From positions 1 to 64,000 of the forward strand of contig NZ_JTAM01000025.1 of the NCBI RefSeq assembly GCF_000812565.1: a stretch of DNA of 64,000 nt, in the 5' to 3' direction. Numbering within the stretch: position 1 is the stretch's first letter; every line of letters begins with the position of its first letter. The notes under the pieces were generated by a model that made no database searches, was not told where the DNA came from, and was given only the letters and a program-made list of their open reading frames with translations. Shown in pieces: positions 53,815-63,044 of the stretch. The stretch comes from Flammeovirga sp. OC4 (GTDB lineage Bacteria; Bacteroidota; Bacteroidia; Cytophagales; Flammeovirgaceae). A program made the position numbers and the translations under genes.

Positions 53815-56800
53815 ATGAAAAACAACTACTCCATAATCAACAGGAAAATAATCGCTAAAATTACCCTATTACTGTTTTCATTTTTCGCGCATTCATTATT
53901 TGCACAAGAAAATGAGATCGTTTTTGATATAGAATTATATGCTACTAAAAACGGCTTAATACAAAATGATATCACAAGCATTTATCAAGACAGTAAGGGT
54001 TTGATGTGGTTCGGTACAAATGCGGGCATCAGTAAATTTGATGGTTATAGTTTCACTAACTATAGCATGGATACACATCAATTGACCTCTAATATTATTA
54101 GTTGCTTTCAAGAAGATCAATACCATAATCTATGGATCGGTTTGCTGAATTCTGGAATCTGCCGTTTGAATTTAGAAACAGGTGAAATGACTTCTTTTCG
54201 AAATACTAATGGATCAAAAATTTTAAGTTCAAACAACGTTTTTTCACTGGCATTGGATGAGGACGGAAACTTGTGGATTGGAACTACGAAAGGATTAAAC
54301 TGTATACCAACCGAGGAGTTGACCAAAGATACATTCAAGGCAAAAAAATATTACGCCAATCACCATAATTCCAAAAGCATTTTATCTAATCAAGTTACCA
54401 AACTTTTTAATGATAGAAATGGAAATTTATGGGTTGGAACCAAAAAAGGTTTACAAATCGCAATTAAACCATCCAATAATCAACCTTCTTATACCTTCAA
54501 AGAAATCTCCAATACCAAACTCCCCCCTGTTAAAGATATCAAGGAATCTGAAGAAGGTGTTTATTTCTGCGGTCCACACGGGGTTCATCTTTTTAATGAA
54601 GAAAAGTCTACACTTCGAAAAGTTTCTACGGGGCGTTTTAATACACTTTGCATTGACCCTAACAAACACTTACTAGGTGGTACTCGAAAAGGGTTGATTT
54701 TTATGGAATATGATGAAATTAGTGGTACTTATATTAAGAAAAAGCATATTCATAGTGAGAACTTTGATGCATTAAAAATCAACATTATCACTGAAGTATT
54801 TAAGGATAAGTTAGGTGTAATTTGGATTGGCACTAAAGGAGGTGGTATTATCAAATATAACCCTAATGGCAAACGTTTTAAAGACATCTATAAAACCAAT
54901 GATAAAACAAGCATTTCTTACAACAAAATAAGGTCTATATACGAAGACAGCAAAGGAAGATTATGGATTGGAACGCAAGGAGGAGCGTTAAATGTACTGG
55001 AAAATTCGAATGAAGGATTGGACCACGGTTATAAAGACCTCACGTTTGAAAAAATAAAATCGAATACCATTTTCGATATCACCGAATGGAATGATCAACT
55101 TATTTTTGGCATTCGAAAAAAAGGCAAAGTGTATCAACTTGATATTGATACGGATCTTGAACAGAATACTGGCTTGACCGCTCAAAACCTATTAGCCGTT
55201 AATGAGGATGCCCCTGCCTTTTCGGTTAAAAGTGATGGTGATGATGTGATATGGCTGGGTTCTTATGGTGATGGGTTGATCAGAGGTATTAGAAAAGGGA
55301 ATAAAATTGAATGGACGAACATTACGAATCAAAAAGATTTGAAAAATGAGAGGGTGAAACAAATTCGCAGTATTTTGATTGATAGCTATGGTAATCTTTG
55401 GGTGGGGTCTTCACAAGGTTTGGTTTTTATTCCTAAGGATCAAAAGTTGAAAGAAAAACCTGAATTTGAACTCTATAAAAATCAACCGGATCAGAATAAC
55501 AGCCTTTCATATAATTACGTCTTACCCGTTTTTGAAGCCTCAAACGGTGAAATTTGGATTGGAACAATGGGTGGTGGATTAAATATTTTCAACCCAGAAA
55601 ATGTAAAGGATGAGGAAATTATTTTTGAACATATCAAAATTAAAGATGGACTTCCGAGTAATATCATCAAATCAATTTTGGAAGACGACTATCAAAACCT
55701 TTGGATCAGTAGTAATCATGGTATCACCAAAATCAATTTAGATTCAAGAGAAATTAAAAACTACAATATCAGTGACGGCCTTCAGGATAATGAATTCAGT
55801 GATATGGCTTCATGTAAATTAAAGAATGGTGATTTGATGTTTGGCGGTGTAAATGGCATTAATTACTTCACTCCTCATGAAATTGTAGATGATTATTTAG
55901 TGGGAGATCTTGTCTTTACTGAATTGAGTGTATTGAACAAAACAATCCATGTCAATGACACGCTGGATGGTAATAAGATTTTAACCAAAAATATTCAGTA
56001 TACCCAAAGCATTAAATTGAACCATGATCAGAATAGCTTTGCAGTACAGTTTGCTGGTTTGCATTTTGGGTCTCCTTATAAAAACAAATACAAGTACAAA
56101 TTGAATGGTTTTGATGAAGATTGGATTACTACAGATGCTGATTTTAGAATTGCAAAATATACCAATCTATCTCCAGGAAGTTATACTTTGGAAGTGAAAG
56201 CCTCTAATGGTGACAACATCTGGAATCCAAAATCATTATTCTTAGATATAGAAATTACTTCCCCTTGGTGGGCTACTGTTTGGGCCAAAATCCTTTATGC
56301 TGTAGCTATTATTTTCTTTGTTTATCTCTTTTCTAGGTTCTCATTGATTACTGTCCAAAAGAGACATCAATTGGAATTAGAAAAGTTTGAAAGAGAAAAA
56401 CTAGAGCATTTGAGTCAAATGAAGTTGCAATTCTTCACTAATATTTCTCATGAATTGCGTACGCCTTTAACATTGATCCATACACCAATTGAACAACTTA
56501 TTAGTAAAGGGAGTGCTTATTCTTCTTTGGAAAAAGAAAAGTATTATAAGTTGATTCATAAAAATGTCAATCACTTGATGAATCTTGTAAACCAACTGCT
56601 AGATTTTAGAAAAATGGAACAAGGGCATACTGCCCTCCAAGTAAAAGAAGGCGATTGGGTAGTTTTTACTGAACAGATTTATCATTCTTTTAAAGAGTTT
56701 GCCAATCATGAGCGTGTTGATTTTACATTGGACATCAAGACGCAAACTATACAAGGATATTTTGATCAAGATAAACTCAAAAAAATACTGAACAATTTAT

Positions 56801-58005
56801 TATCCAATGCCTTTAAGTTTACTTATGCTGGACAGGTGAAATTAACGATTCAGCAAGAGCATGGGGATGTAGTGATTGAAGTAAAAGATACAGGTTTTGG
56901 TATTTCTGAAGATCACTTGAAGTATTTATTTGAGCCTTTCTATCAAGTGGAAAACTCTAAGTCAAAAGGAAAAAGTGAAGGTACAGGTATTGGGCTATCA
57001 TTTACCAAAAGTTTAGTGGAATTGCACCATGGAACAATAGAGGTAGAAAGTGAGAAAAATACAGGTTCAACTTTCAAAATTAAATTCCCTCTTAATGAAG
57101 TGGCTTATGAAAATGACGTGAAGATAGAAGCTCTTCCTGAAGAGACTATTATGGTTGAAAGCGAGGAAGAAGAAGAGTTAACGGCTCAGGAAGAGGAATT
57201 AAGTTTGACTACCAAACCGAAAATTGTGATTGCAGACGACAACCCTGCTATTCTTGACCTTTTACATGAATTATTAAAAGATACTTTTAAAGTTTATAAG
57301 GCTGAAGATGGAGAAAAAGCATTCCAATTGGCCAAAGAAGTGATGCCAAACCTTATTCTTTCTGACATCATGATGCCAGTGATGGATGGTTATGAATTGA
57401 CAAAGAAAATTCGTGAGGATGCTCAGGTTTGTCACTTACCTATCATTTTATTAACGGCAAAGAACTCTAATGATAGTAAACTAAAAGGGTATGAATATGG
57501 CGTGGATGCCTATGTCACTAAACCTTTTAATACTGAAGTATTATTGGCACGAATCAATACGTTGGTAGAAAATAGAAGACGTTTGCAAAAGAATTTTAGA
57601 ACAAACATTGATACGCAACCAAGTGAAGTGACCTTTACTTCTATTGATGAGCGATTCTTAAATCGTTTGGTGGCCATTGTGGAGGAGAATATTTCAGATC
57701 CTAAGTTTACCGTTGAAAAGCTGGCTTACGAATATGGCACTACTCCTCTCCGATTAAATCAAAAATTGAAAGCACTAACGGAGCAGACTGCCAAAATTTT
57801 CATTAGAAATATCCGATTAAAACGCGCGGCCCAACTCTTGAAGATGGGTAGATACGGCGTAAGTGATGTCACTTATGAGGTTGGGTTCAGTGATTTGAAG
57901 TATTTCAGAAACTGCTTCAAAAAAGAATTTGGTGTCCCTCCTTCTCATTTCTTGCGCAATAAAAAGAAAAAAGAAGAGGAAGTTGAAGCGTCTAAAACAG
58001 AATAA
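53815..58005 (+). CDS. Hybrid two-component system regulator (HTCS) of the PUL
   Basis: This one-protein two-component system senses a glycan fragment in the periplasm and activates the PUL. In order it has a signal anchor (ends SLFAQ), two-component-regulator propeller repeats with many LWIGT or LWVGT strands (about 40-730), and a Y_Y_Y domain (about 740-810). One transmembrane helix (about 825-845) follows, then HisKA with His at about 879 in NISHELRTP, and HATPase (NNLLSNAFKFT, GFGISEDHLKYLFEPF, GTGIGLSF). Next come a receiver with Asp at about 1183 in ILSDIMMPVMDG and a C-terminal AraC-type HTH (about 1280-1385). At 1396 residues it is of usual size. It stands just upstream of susC. Confidence 0.95.
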   Translation: MKNNYSIINRKIIAKITLLLFSFFAHSLFAQENEIVFDIELYATKNGLIQNDITSIYQDSKGLMWFGTNAGISKFDGYSFTNYSMDTHQLTSNIISCFQEDQYHNLWIGLLNSGICRLNLETGEMTSFRNTNGSKILSSNNVFSLALDEDGNLWIGTTKGLNCIPTEELTKDTFKAKKYYANHHNSKSILSNQVTKLFNDRNGNLWVGTKKGLQIAIKPSNNQPSYTFKEISNTKLPPVKDIKESEEGVYFCGPHGVHLFNEEKSTLRKVSTGRFNTLCIDPNKHLLGGTRKGLIFMEYDEISGTYIKKKHIHSENFDALKINIITEVFKDKLGVIWIGTKGGGIIKYNPNGKRFKDIYKTNDKTSISYNKIRSIYEDSKGRLWIGTQGGALNVLENSNEGLDHGYKDLTFEKIKSNTIFDITEWNDQLIFGIRKKGKVYQLDIDTDLEQNTGLTAQNLLAVNEDAPAFSVKSDGDDVIWLGSYGDGLIRGIRKGNKIEWTNITNQKDLKNERVKQIRSILIDSYGNLWVGSSQGLVFIPKDQKLKEKPEFELYKNQPDQNNSLSYNYVLPVFEASNGEIWIGTMGGGLNIFNPENVKDEEIIFEHIKIKDGLPSNIIKSILEDDYQNLWISSNHGITKINLDSREIKNYNISDGLQDNEFSDMASCKLKNGDLMFGGVNGINYFTPHEIVDDYLVGDLVFTELSVLNKTIHVNDTLDGNKILTKNIQYTQSIKLNHDQNSFAVQFAGLHFGSPYKNKYKYKLNGFDEDWITTDADFRIAKYTNLSPGSYTLEVKASNGDNIWNPKSLFLDIEITSPWWATVWAKILYAVAIIFFVYLFSRFSLITVQKRHQLELEKFEREKLEHLSQMKLQFFTNISHELRTPLTLIHTPIEQLISKGSAYSSLEKEKYYKLIHKNVNHLMNLVNQLLDFRKMEQGHTALQVKEGDWVVFTEQIYHSFKEFANHERVDFTLDIKTQTIQGYFDQDKLKKILNNLLSNAFKFTYAGQVKLTIQQEHGDVVIEVKDTGFGISEDHLKYLFEPFYQVENSKSKGKSEGTGIGLSFTKSLVELHHGTIEVESEKNTGSTFKIKFPLNEVAYENDVKIEALPEETIMVESEEEEELTAQEEELSLTTKPKIVIADDNPAILDLLHELLKDTFKVYKAEDGEKAFQLAKEVMPNLILSDIMMPVMDGYELTKKIREDAQVCHLPIILLTAKNSNDSKLKGYEYGVDAYVTKPFNTEVLLARINTLVENRRRLQKNFRTNIDTQPSEVTFTSIDERFLNRLVAIVEENISDPKFTVEKLAYEYGTTPLRLNQKLKALTEQTAKIFIRNIRLKRAAQLLKMGRYGVSDVTYEVGFSDLKYFRNCFKKEFGVPPSHFLRNKKKKEEEVEASKTE

Positions 58006-58111
58006 GACAATGTATTTACGCCCTATTTTAGTTTTTATGAAATGAAAAACAACACACCTAAATAACTGTATTACTTGCACTTAACTTGACTTTGAATACT
58101 ACTTTTAAAAA

Positions 58112-58127
58112 GTAGGGGGAAATAATT
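58112..58127 (+). promoter_or_regulatory. Candidate PUL motif upstream of susC
   Basis: GTAGGGGGAAATAATT lies about 140-155 bp before the susC ATG and resembles motifs before three other genes of the locus. Confidence 0.35.
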
Positions 58128-58200
58128 TTCAGACCATTTCAAAAGGGATTTTTTTATTTACCAACAAGATATTTACCACCCCCATTTTTTAGAGGTATTC

Positions 58201-58235
58201 GTACGCAATAGGTGTCAGATGTACGCTTAGCTTTG
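58201..58235 (+). promoter_or_regulatory. Candidate susC promoter with GTACGC direct repeat
   Basis: TAGCTTTG at 58228-58235 matches the TAnnTTTG -7 box exactly and lies 31 bp before the ATG at 58267. Upstream, GTACGC occurs at 58201-58206 and again at 58221-58226, a direct repeat with a 20-bp period that would straddle the -33 region. No TTG is seen at -33, which is consistent with an activator-dependent promoter. Confidence 0.45.
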
Positions 58236-58266
58236 AGTCATTATTTAAGAATTAATTTTTTATGAA

Positions 58267-61200
58267 ATGAAAAGAAAATTATCAGTAATTTATCAACTTC
58301 TATTTCGGAAAATGTTTTTGCTAGGTGTTCTATTTACTCTTGGAATGACCTCAAAACTCTATGCTCAAAAGACCTTTCAGGTAAGCGGTACTATTGTAGA
58401 TGAAGAACAAGCTCCTATACCGGGAGTCAATGTCTTGATTAAAGGAACGACAATTGGTACTGTCACTGATTTTGACGGTAGATACAATATCATGGTAAGT
58501 GAAAAAGGCAGTGTGCTTGTCTTTTCATATATCGGATATAAGCCTGCTGAAATTGAAGTGAGCAAAAAGTCAGAGATCAACCTTCAAATGGAACTTGATG
58601 TAGAATCATTGGATGAGGTAGTTGTGATTGGTTATGGCCAACAGGAAAAGCGTGAAGTGACCGGTTCGGTGGCACAAGTGAAGTCAGAACAAATCAACAG
58701 TTTGGCGACTTCGGATTTAGCGACAGCGATTCAGGGACAAATGGCGGGTGTAAGTGTAAGTTCTGAGTCTGGTGCTCCAGGTGAAAACGCTACAATTACT
58801 ATTAGAGGTGTTTCTTCTTTCCAAGAGGGAGGTTCTGAACCACTTTATGTTGTAGATGGTGTGACATATACGACCAATCCTAATATTGCTCCTCAGGAGA
58901 TTGAATCCATTGAGGTATTGAAAGATGGTGCTTCAGCGGCTATTTATGGTTCAAGAGCTTCGGCTGGTGTAGTATTGATTACAACAAAGAGAGGTGAAAA
59001 AGGGAAAATGTCAGTTACTCTAGATTCGTACTACGGTGTTCAGAAAATTACTTCTGACATACATCTGGCCAATACAACAGACGCTATGTATATCAATCAT
59101 TTGATGTGGAAAGGTGATCCAACCACTCCGAATCCATTGGATAATAATCCTAATGCAATGCATTACAATACGGATTGGTTGAGAGAGCTTCAAGTGGATA
59201 TGGCTCCTATTCAAAATCATTCCCTAAGATTATCTGGTGGTTCAAAAAACCTGACGTATTCGATTGTAGGTACTTTATTTGACCAACAGGGTATTCAAAT
59301 TTCTTCAGCGTATCAAAGAAAAACGTTGAGAGCCAATACCACTTTTGAAAAGAATAAATTGAAGGTGCAAATCAATATGGGCTACCAAAATAGCTATAAG
59401 GATAATCCTCCAAATAATATTCAGTATCAAGCACTTCGTCAAGATCCTTACAGAGCCGGAATCAACAGAGGTGATGAGTATGTAATTGAGGGTGCTAACC
59501 CAGAGAGAATGTCTAACCTTTTGGCGCGTATCAATGAAACTAACGAGACGCTAGGCAACAACTATAACGGTAATGCTAAAATCTCTTACGAAGTGATGAA
59601 AGGTTTGAAATTGAATGCCAACATTGGTGGTTCATATTCTACAGATAATAATACTTGGTTCAGCCCTACTTTTGAAGTGTTCTCCAACAACGGTGAATAC
59701 ATTACAAGAGCTTCAAAGCCTTTGAATGAGTTGAGATATATTGATACTTTCAACCTTAGAACTATTCAAGAATATACAGCTACTTATAACAAAAAATGGG
59801 GTAAACACCATTTGAGTTTATTAGGTGGTAATACTTGGGAAACGGCGGAAGCAAGCAGAAGAACGGTTCATGCGATTAATATGCCAAACAACATCCCTAA
59901 CCTTGGTGTTGCTCAAGATATTAGAGGCGTTGACCAACGCTATGCAGCAAGTAGTAATATTGGTATTTTGGGTCGTGTACAATACAGCTATGCTGGTAAA
60001 TATATGGTGAGTGCGAGTATTCGTAGAGATGGTTCTTCAAGGTTCCACCCTGACAACAACTGGGGTAACTTCAAGTCGTTCTCAGCAGGTTGGAATATTA
60101 GTGAGGAAAAATTCTTTGATGCATTAAAACCTACTTTCAGTAACTTAAAACTAAGAGTCGGTTATGGTGAGACAGGTAGTGATAAAGCTGGTCAAGGTTT
60201 GGGTAACTTAATTGCTGATTTGCCTTATGTCTCTATTGTTACTCCTCAAGTAGATTATGTATTAGGAATTGGTGAGAACGACATCTTATATCCGGGTGCT
60301 ACAAATCCAACTTATGTGGATGAAAACATCACTTGGGAAACGAATATTTCACAAAATATCGGTCTAGATGGTGAGCTATTTTCAGGACGTTTATTCTTCA
60401 ATTTTGATTTATATAGATCTGAAAAGAAAGATATGTTATTGCCGGTTGAACTTCCTCCTTCAGCAGGTGGAACCATCACGGGCAACTACAATAAAATGTG
60501 GCAAAATGTGGGTAACTTAACCAACCAAGGTATTGAACTAGGATTAGGGTATAACACACACATTAATAAACTGAAAGTAACGGTAAATGGTACTTTCACA
60601 AGAAACTTCAACGAAGTGACAGCCTTAGCTCCAACCATGGAATCTGTACCAGGTGGACGTCCATTGGGTAACTCTTCTGAGCCAACTACTTTCTTAATTC
60701 CAGGTTATGAAGCAGGTGCGTTTTTCTTGATCCCAACAGACGGTACAATTAAAACGGAAGAAGAATTGATTGAATATCAAAAGATGATTCCTACGGCCAA
60801 AATTGGTGATTTGAAATATGTAGATGTAAATGGTGACGGTGAAATTGGTCAAGACGACAGAGTCTATCAAGGTAGTGGTACTCCTCTTTGGGAAGCAGGT
60901 CTTTCGGTGGCATTGGCTTACAAAGGATTTGATTTGAGTGTAATGCTGTTTGGTTCTTACGGAGCTAAAATCTACAATGGCCCTAGAGCATATGCTTACC
61001 AACAAAAGACAAGTAAAGAATTGGTAAATGCTTGGTCGCCTGAAAATCCAACTTCAGATGTTCCGACACCAAGAAGAAGTTCGTCTCATATGAATATCAG
61101 AACTTATTCTGATTACTTCCTAGAGGATGGATCTTACTTGAAAATTCAAAACATCACTTTTGGGTATACACTTCCTCAGAAAACAATGAGCAAGTTAGGC

Positions 61201-61368
61201 ATCAATAATTTCAGAGTATACGTAAGTGCACAAAACCCATTTGTGATCACTAACTATACAGGTTATGACCCAGAAGTGGGTTCTAAAAATGTCTTCTACC
61301 GTGGTGTAGATACAGGGAAATATCCTGTAGCGGCCACATACAGAGCGGGTCTTTCATTACAATTCTAA
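58267..61368 (+). CDS. SusC/RagA-family TonB-dependent outer-membrane transporter
   Basis: This is the glycan importer of the PUL. A signal peptide (ends SKLYAQ) is followed by a carboxypeptidase-like beta domain (VSGTIVDEEQAPIPGVNVLI) and the TonB-box/plug region (DEVVVIGYGQQEKREVTGS). The SusC plug motif GAPGENATITIRG and VLKDGASAAIYGSRASAGV come next. The 22-strand barrel continues to the C-terminal ATYRAGLSLQF. The length of 1033 residues is standard for the family. The partner susD begins 10 bp downstream. The substrate cannot be read from the sequence, but the neighbours favour a fucose/galactose-containing sulfated glycan. Confidence 0.95.
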   Translation: MKRKLSVIYQLLFRKMFLLGVLFTLGMTSKLYAQKTFQVSGTIVDEEQAPIPGVNVLIKGTTIGTVTDFDGRYNIMVSEKGSVLVFSYIGYKPAEIEVSKKSEINLQMELDVESLDEVVVIGYGQQEKREVTGSVAQVKSEQINSLATSDLATAIQGQMAGVSVSSESGAPGENATITIRGVSSFQEGGSEPLYVVDGVTYTTNPNIAPQEIESIEVLKDGASAAIYGSRASAGVVLITTKRGEKGKMSVTLDSYYGVQKITSDIHLANTTDAMYINHLMWKGDPTTPNPLDNNPNAMHYNTDWLRELQVDMAPIQNHSLRLSGGSKNLTYSIVGTLFDQQGIQISSAYQRKTLRANTTFEKNKLKVQINMGYQNSYKDNPPNNIQYQALRQDPYRAGINRGDEYVIEGANPERMSNLLARINETNETLGNNYNGNAKISYEVMKGLKLNANIGGSYSTDNNTWFSPTFEVFSNNGEYITRASKPLNELRYIDTFNLRTIQEYTATYNKKWGKHHLSLLGGNTWETAEASRRTVHAINMPNNIPNLGVAQDIRGVDQRYAASSNIGILGRVQYSYAGKYMVSASIRRDGSSRFHPDNNWGNFKSFSAGWNISEEKFFDALKPTFSNLKLRVGYGETGSDKAGQGLGNLIADLPYVSIVTPQVDYVLGIGENDILYPGATNPTYVDENITWETNISQNIGLDGELFSGRLFFNFDLYRSEKKDMLLPVELPPSAGGTITGNYNKMWQNVGNLTNQGIELGLGYNTHINKLKVTVNGTFTRNFNEVTALAPTMESVPGGRPLGNSSEPTTFLIPGYEAGAFFLIPTDGTIKTEEELIEYQKMIPTAKIGDLKYVDVNGDGEIGQDDRVYQGSGTPLWEAGLSVALAYKGFDLSVMLFGSYGAKIYNGPRAYAYQQKTSKELVNAWSPENPTSDVPTPRRSSSHMNIRTYSDYFLEDGSYLKIQNITFGYTLPQKTMSKLGINNFRVYVSAQNPFVITNYTGYDPEVGSKNVFYRGVDTGKYPVAATYRAGLSLQF

Positions 61369-61377
61369 AAACTACAA

Positions 61378-63033
61378 ATGATGAAAAATCTAATAAGAAT
61401 AAATATAGGATTACTGATTGCATTCACCCTTTTTGGGTGTCAAAATTGGTTTGACATCGAGAATAAAAATACAATAGAGGAGCGTGAGTTCTGGCAAAAT
61501 GAGCAAGAGGCATTTATGGGATTGATGGCAGCGTACGGTGGCCTTCAGAATCACGGTTCTATGGGAGGAAACTCTGCAGCACAAATGCCTACACGATCAG
61601 ATATTGGCCGTCCAAGTATTTGGAATGACCAATATGTAGAGCTTTCAAAGTTATTGATCAACGATAATACAGGTATTGTAAAACTGAAATGGGCAGATCT
61701 TTATACTACCATCTTCAGAACAAATCAAGTGTTGGACCGAGTGCCGGAAATTGTTGAGATCTCAGAGGAATCAAGAGCACTTTTCTTAGCGGAAGCACAT
61801 TTTATTAGAGGTATTTGCTACTATTGGCTATACAGTACCTATAACAATGGTTCTATTATTCTTCACACTACAGTGGCACAAAGTAAAGAAGAGATTGCAA
61901 AGCCATTAAGTCCAAAAGAGGATGTATTAGCATTGATTCTGAGCGACTTGACTTACGCACAAGAAAGATTACCAGAAAACTGGGAAGAAAAATACAAAGG
62001 TAGAGCTACATGGGGAGCAGCTACGGCTTTCCTTGGACAAGTATATATCAATGAGCATGAATATTTGAAAGCTCAAAATGAGTTCAAGAAAATCATAGAC
62101 AGAGAGGATTTGTATCAATTAACGCCGGACATCAGCTGGAACTTTGATATTGAACACGAGTTCAATTCAGAATCTATCTTTGAGGTTTCTTTCTCTGATA
62201 CTCAAAAACCAAATGGTGGCGGAGTAATTATTGATGGACCTTCGGGTACTGAGGGAACTAGAAGAGGTGTTTTCTTGGCTCCAAGTGGAGCAAATGGCAA
62301 TCGACTATCAATGCCTTCATATTGGATCACAATGCTTTATCAAAATGACGAAATGGATCCAACAGATTCTAGAAATGAGGGATTGACGCATTCTCTCCGT
62401 TCTCAGAATTCTATTGTAATGGCCGATGATGATTTCGATTATTACCAAAAGCACCCTAGGGATGTACATGGTACTTTTAAAAATAAAGAGTCGTCTTATT
62501 TAAGAAAATACCAAAACTGGTGGGATGAATATGAAGCCATTGGCAATAAGACCATATCAGGAATCAACGAAAGAGTAATTCGTTTAGCAGATGTGTACCT
62601 TTTATATGCCGAGTGCTTAATCAAAAATAACGGAAGTGCAGGTACTTTTGAAGCGGTACACTATATCAACAGAATCAGAACACGTTCGGCAGTGTTGCCT
62701 TTGGACCATAATGAGTACAATACGGCAGAAAAACTGATGGACCATATCATGTTTGTAGAACGTCCTTTGGAATTAATGTTTGAAGGTCATGATACACGTT
62801 GGGTTGATATGAGAAGATGGGGTGTGATCAAAGAGCAATATGAACGCTTAGCCAAAAAGAAATACTATATGAGTAAGCAAATCTTATATGAATTACCTGA
62901 AGATGCTACTGAAGGACCAAAAGGTGAAGATGTACTTCAAGAATTCCAAGATGCGGCAGCAAGTTATACGCCTGACTATCATAACTACTTCCCAATTCCA
63001 ATTGATGAAGAACTTTCAAATCCAAACCTATAA
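61378..63033 (+). CDS. SusD/RagB-family glycan-binding lipoprotein
   Basis: This outer-membrane lipoprotein forms the lid of the SusC channel and binds oligosaccharides at the cell surface. It has a lipoprotein signal with lipobox TLFGC, then the SusD opening WFDIENKNTIEEREFWQN. Helical TPR-like segments include FLAEAHFIRGICYYWL and TWGAATAFLGQVYIN. The C-terminal RagB domain has RVIRLADVYLLYAECLIK, INRIRTRSAV, ELMFEGHDTRWVDMRRWG and YFPIPIDEELSNPNL. The length of 551 residues is typical. It follows susC by 10 bp and precedes another lipoprotein gene by 11 bp, so all three are one transcript. Confidence 0.95.
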   Translation: MMKNLIRINIGLLIAFTLFGCQNWFDIENKNTIEEREFWQNEQEAFMGLMAAYGGLQNHGSMGGNSAAQMPTRSDIGRPSIWNDQYVELSKLLINDNTGIVKLKWADLYTTIFRTNQVLDRVPEIVEISEESRALFLAEAHFIRGICYYWLYSTYNNGSIILHTTVAQSKEEIAKPLSPKEDVLALILSDLTYAQERLPENWEEKYKGRATWGAATAFLGQVYINEHEYLKAQNEFKKIIDREDLYQLTPDISWNFDIEHEFNSESIFEVSFSDTQKPNGGGVIIDGPSGTEGTRRGVFLAPSGANGNRLSMPSYWITMLYQNDEMDPTDSRNEGLTHSLRSQNSIVMADDDFDYYQKHPRDVHGTFKNKESSYLRKYQNWWDEYEAIGNKTISGINERVIRLADVYLLYAECLIKNNGSAGTFEAVHYINRIRTRSAVLPLDHNEYNTAEKLMDHIMFVERPLELMFEGHDTRWVDMRRWGVIKEQYERLAKKKYYMSKQILYELPEDATEGPKGEDVLQEFQDAAASYTPDYHNYFPIPIDEELSNPNL

Positions 63034-63044
63034 ATTGAAGTAAC

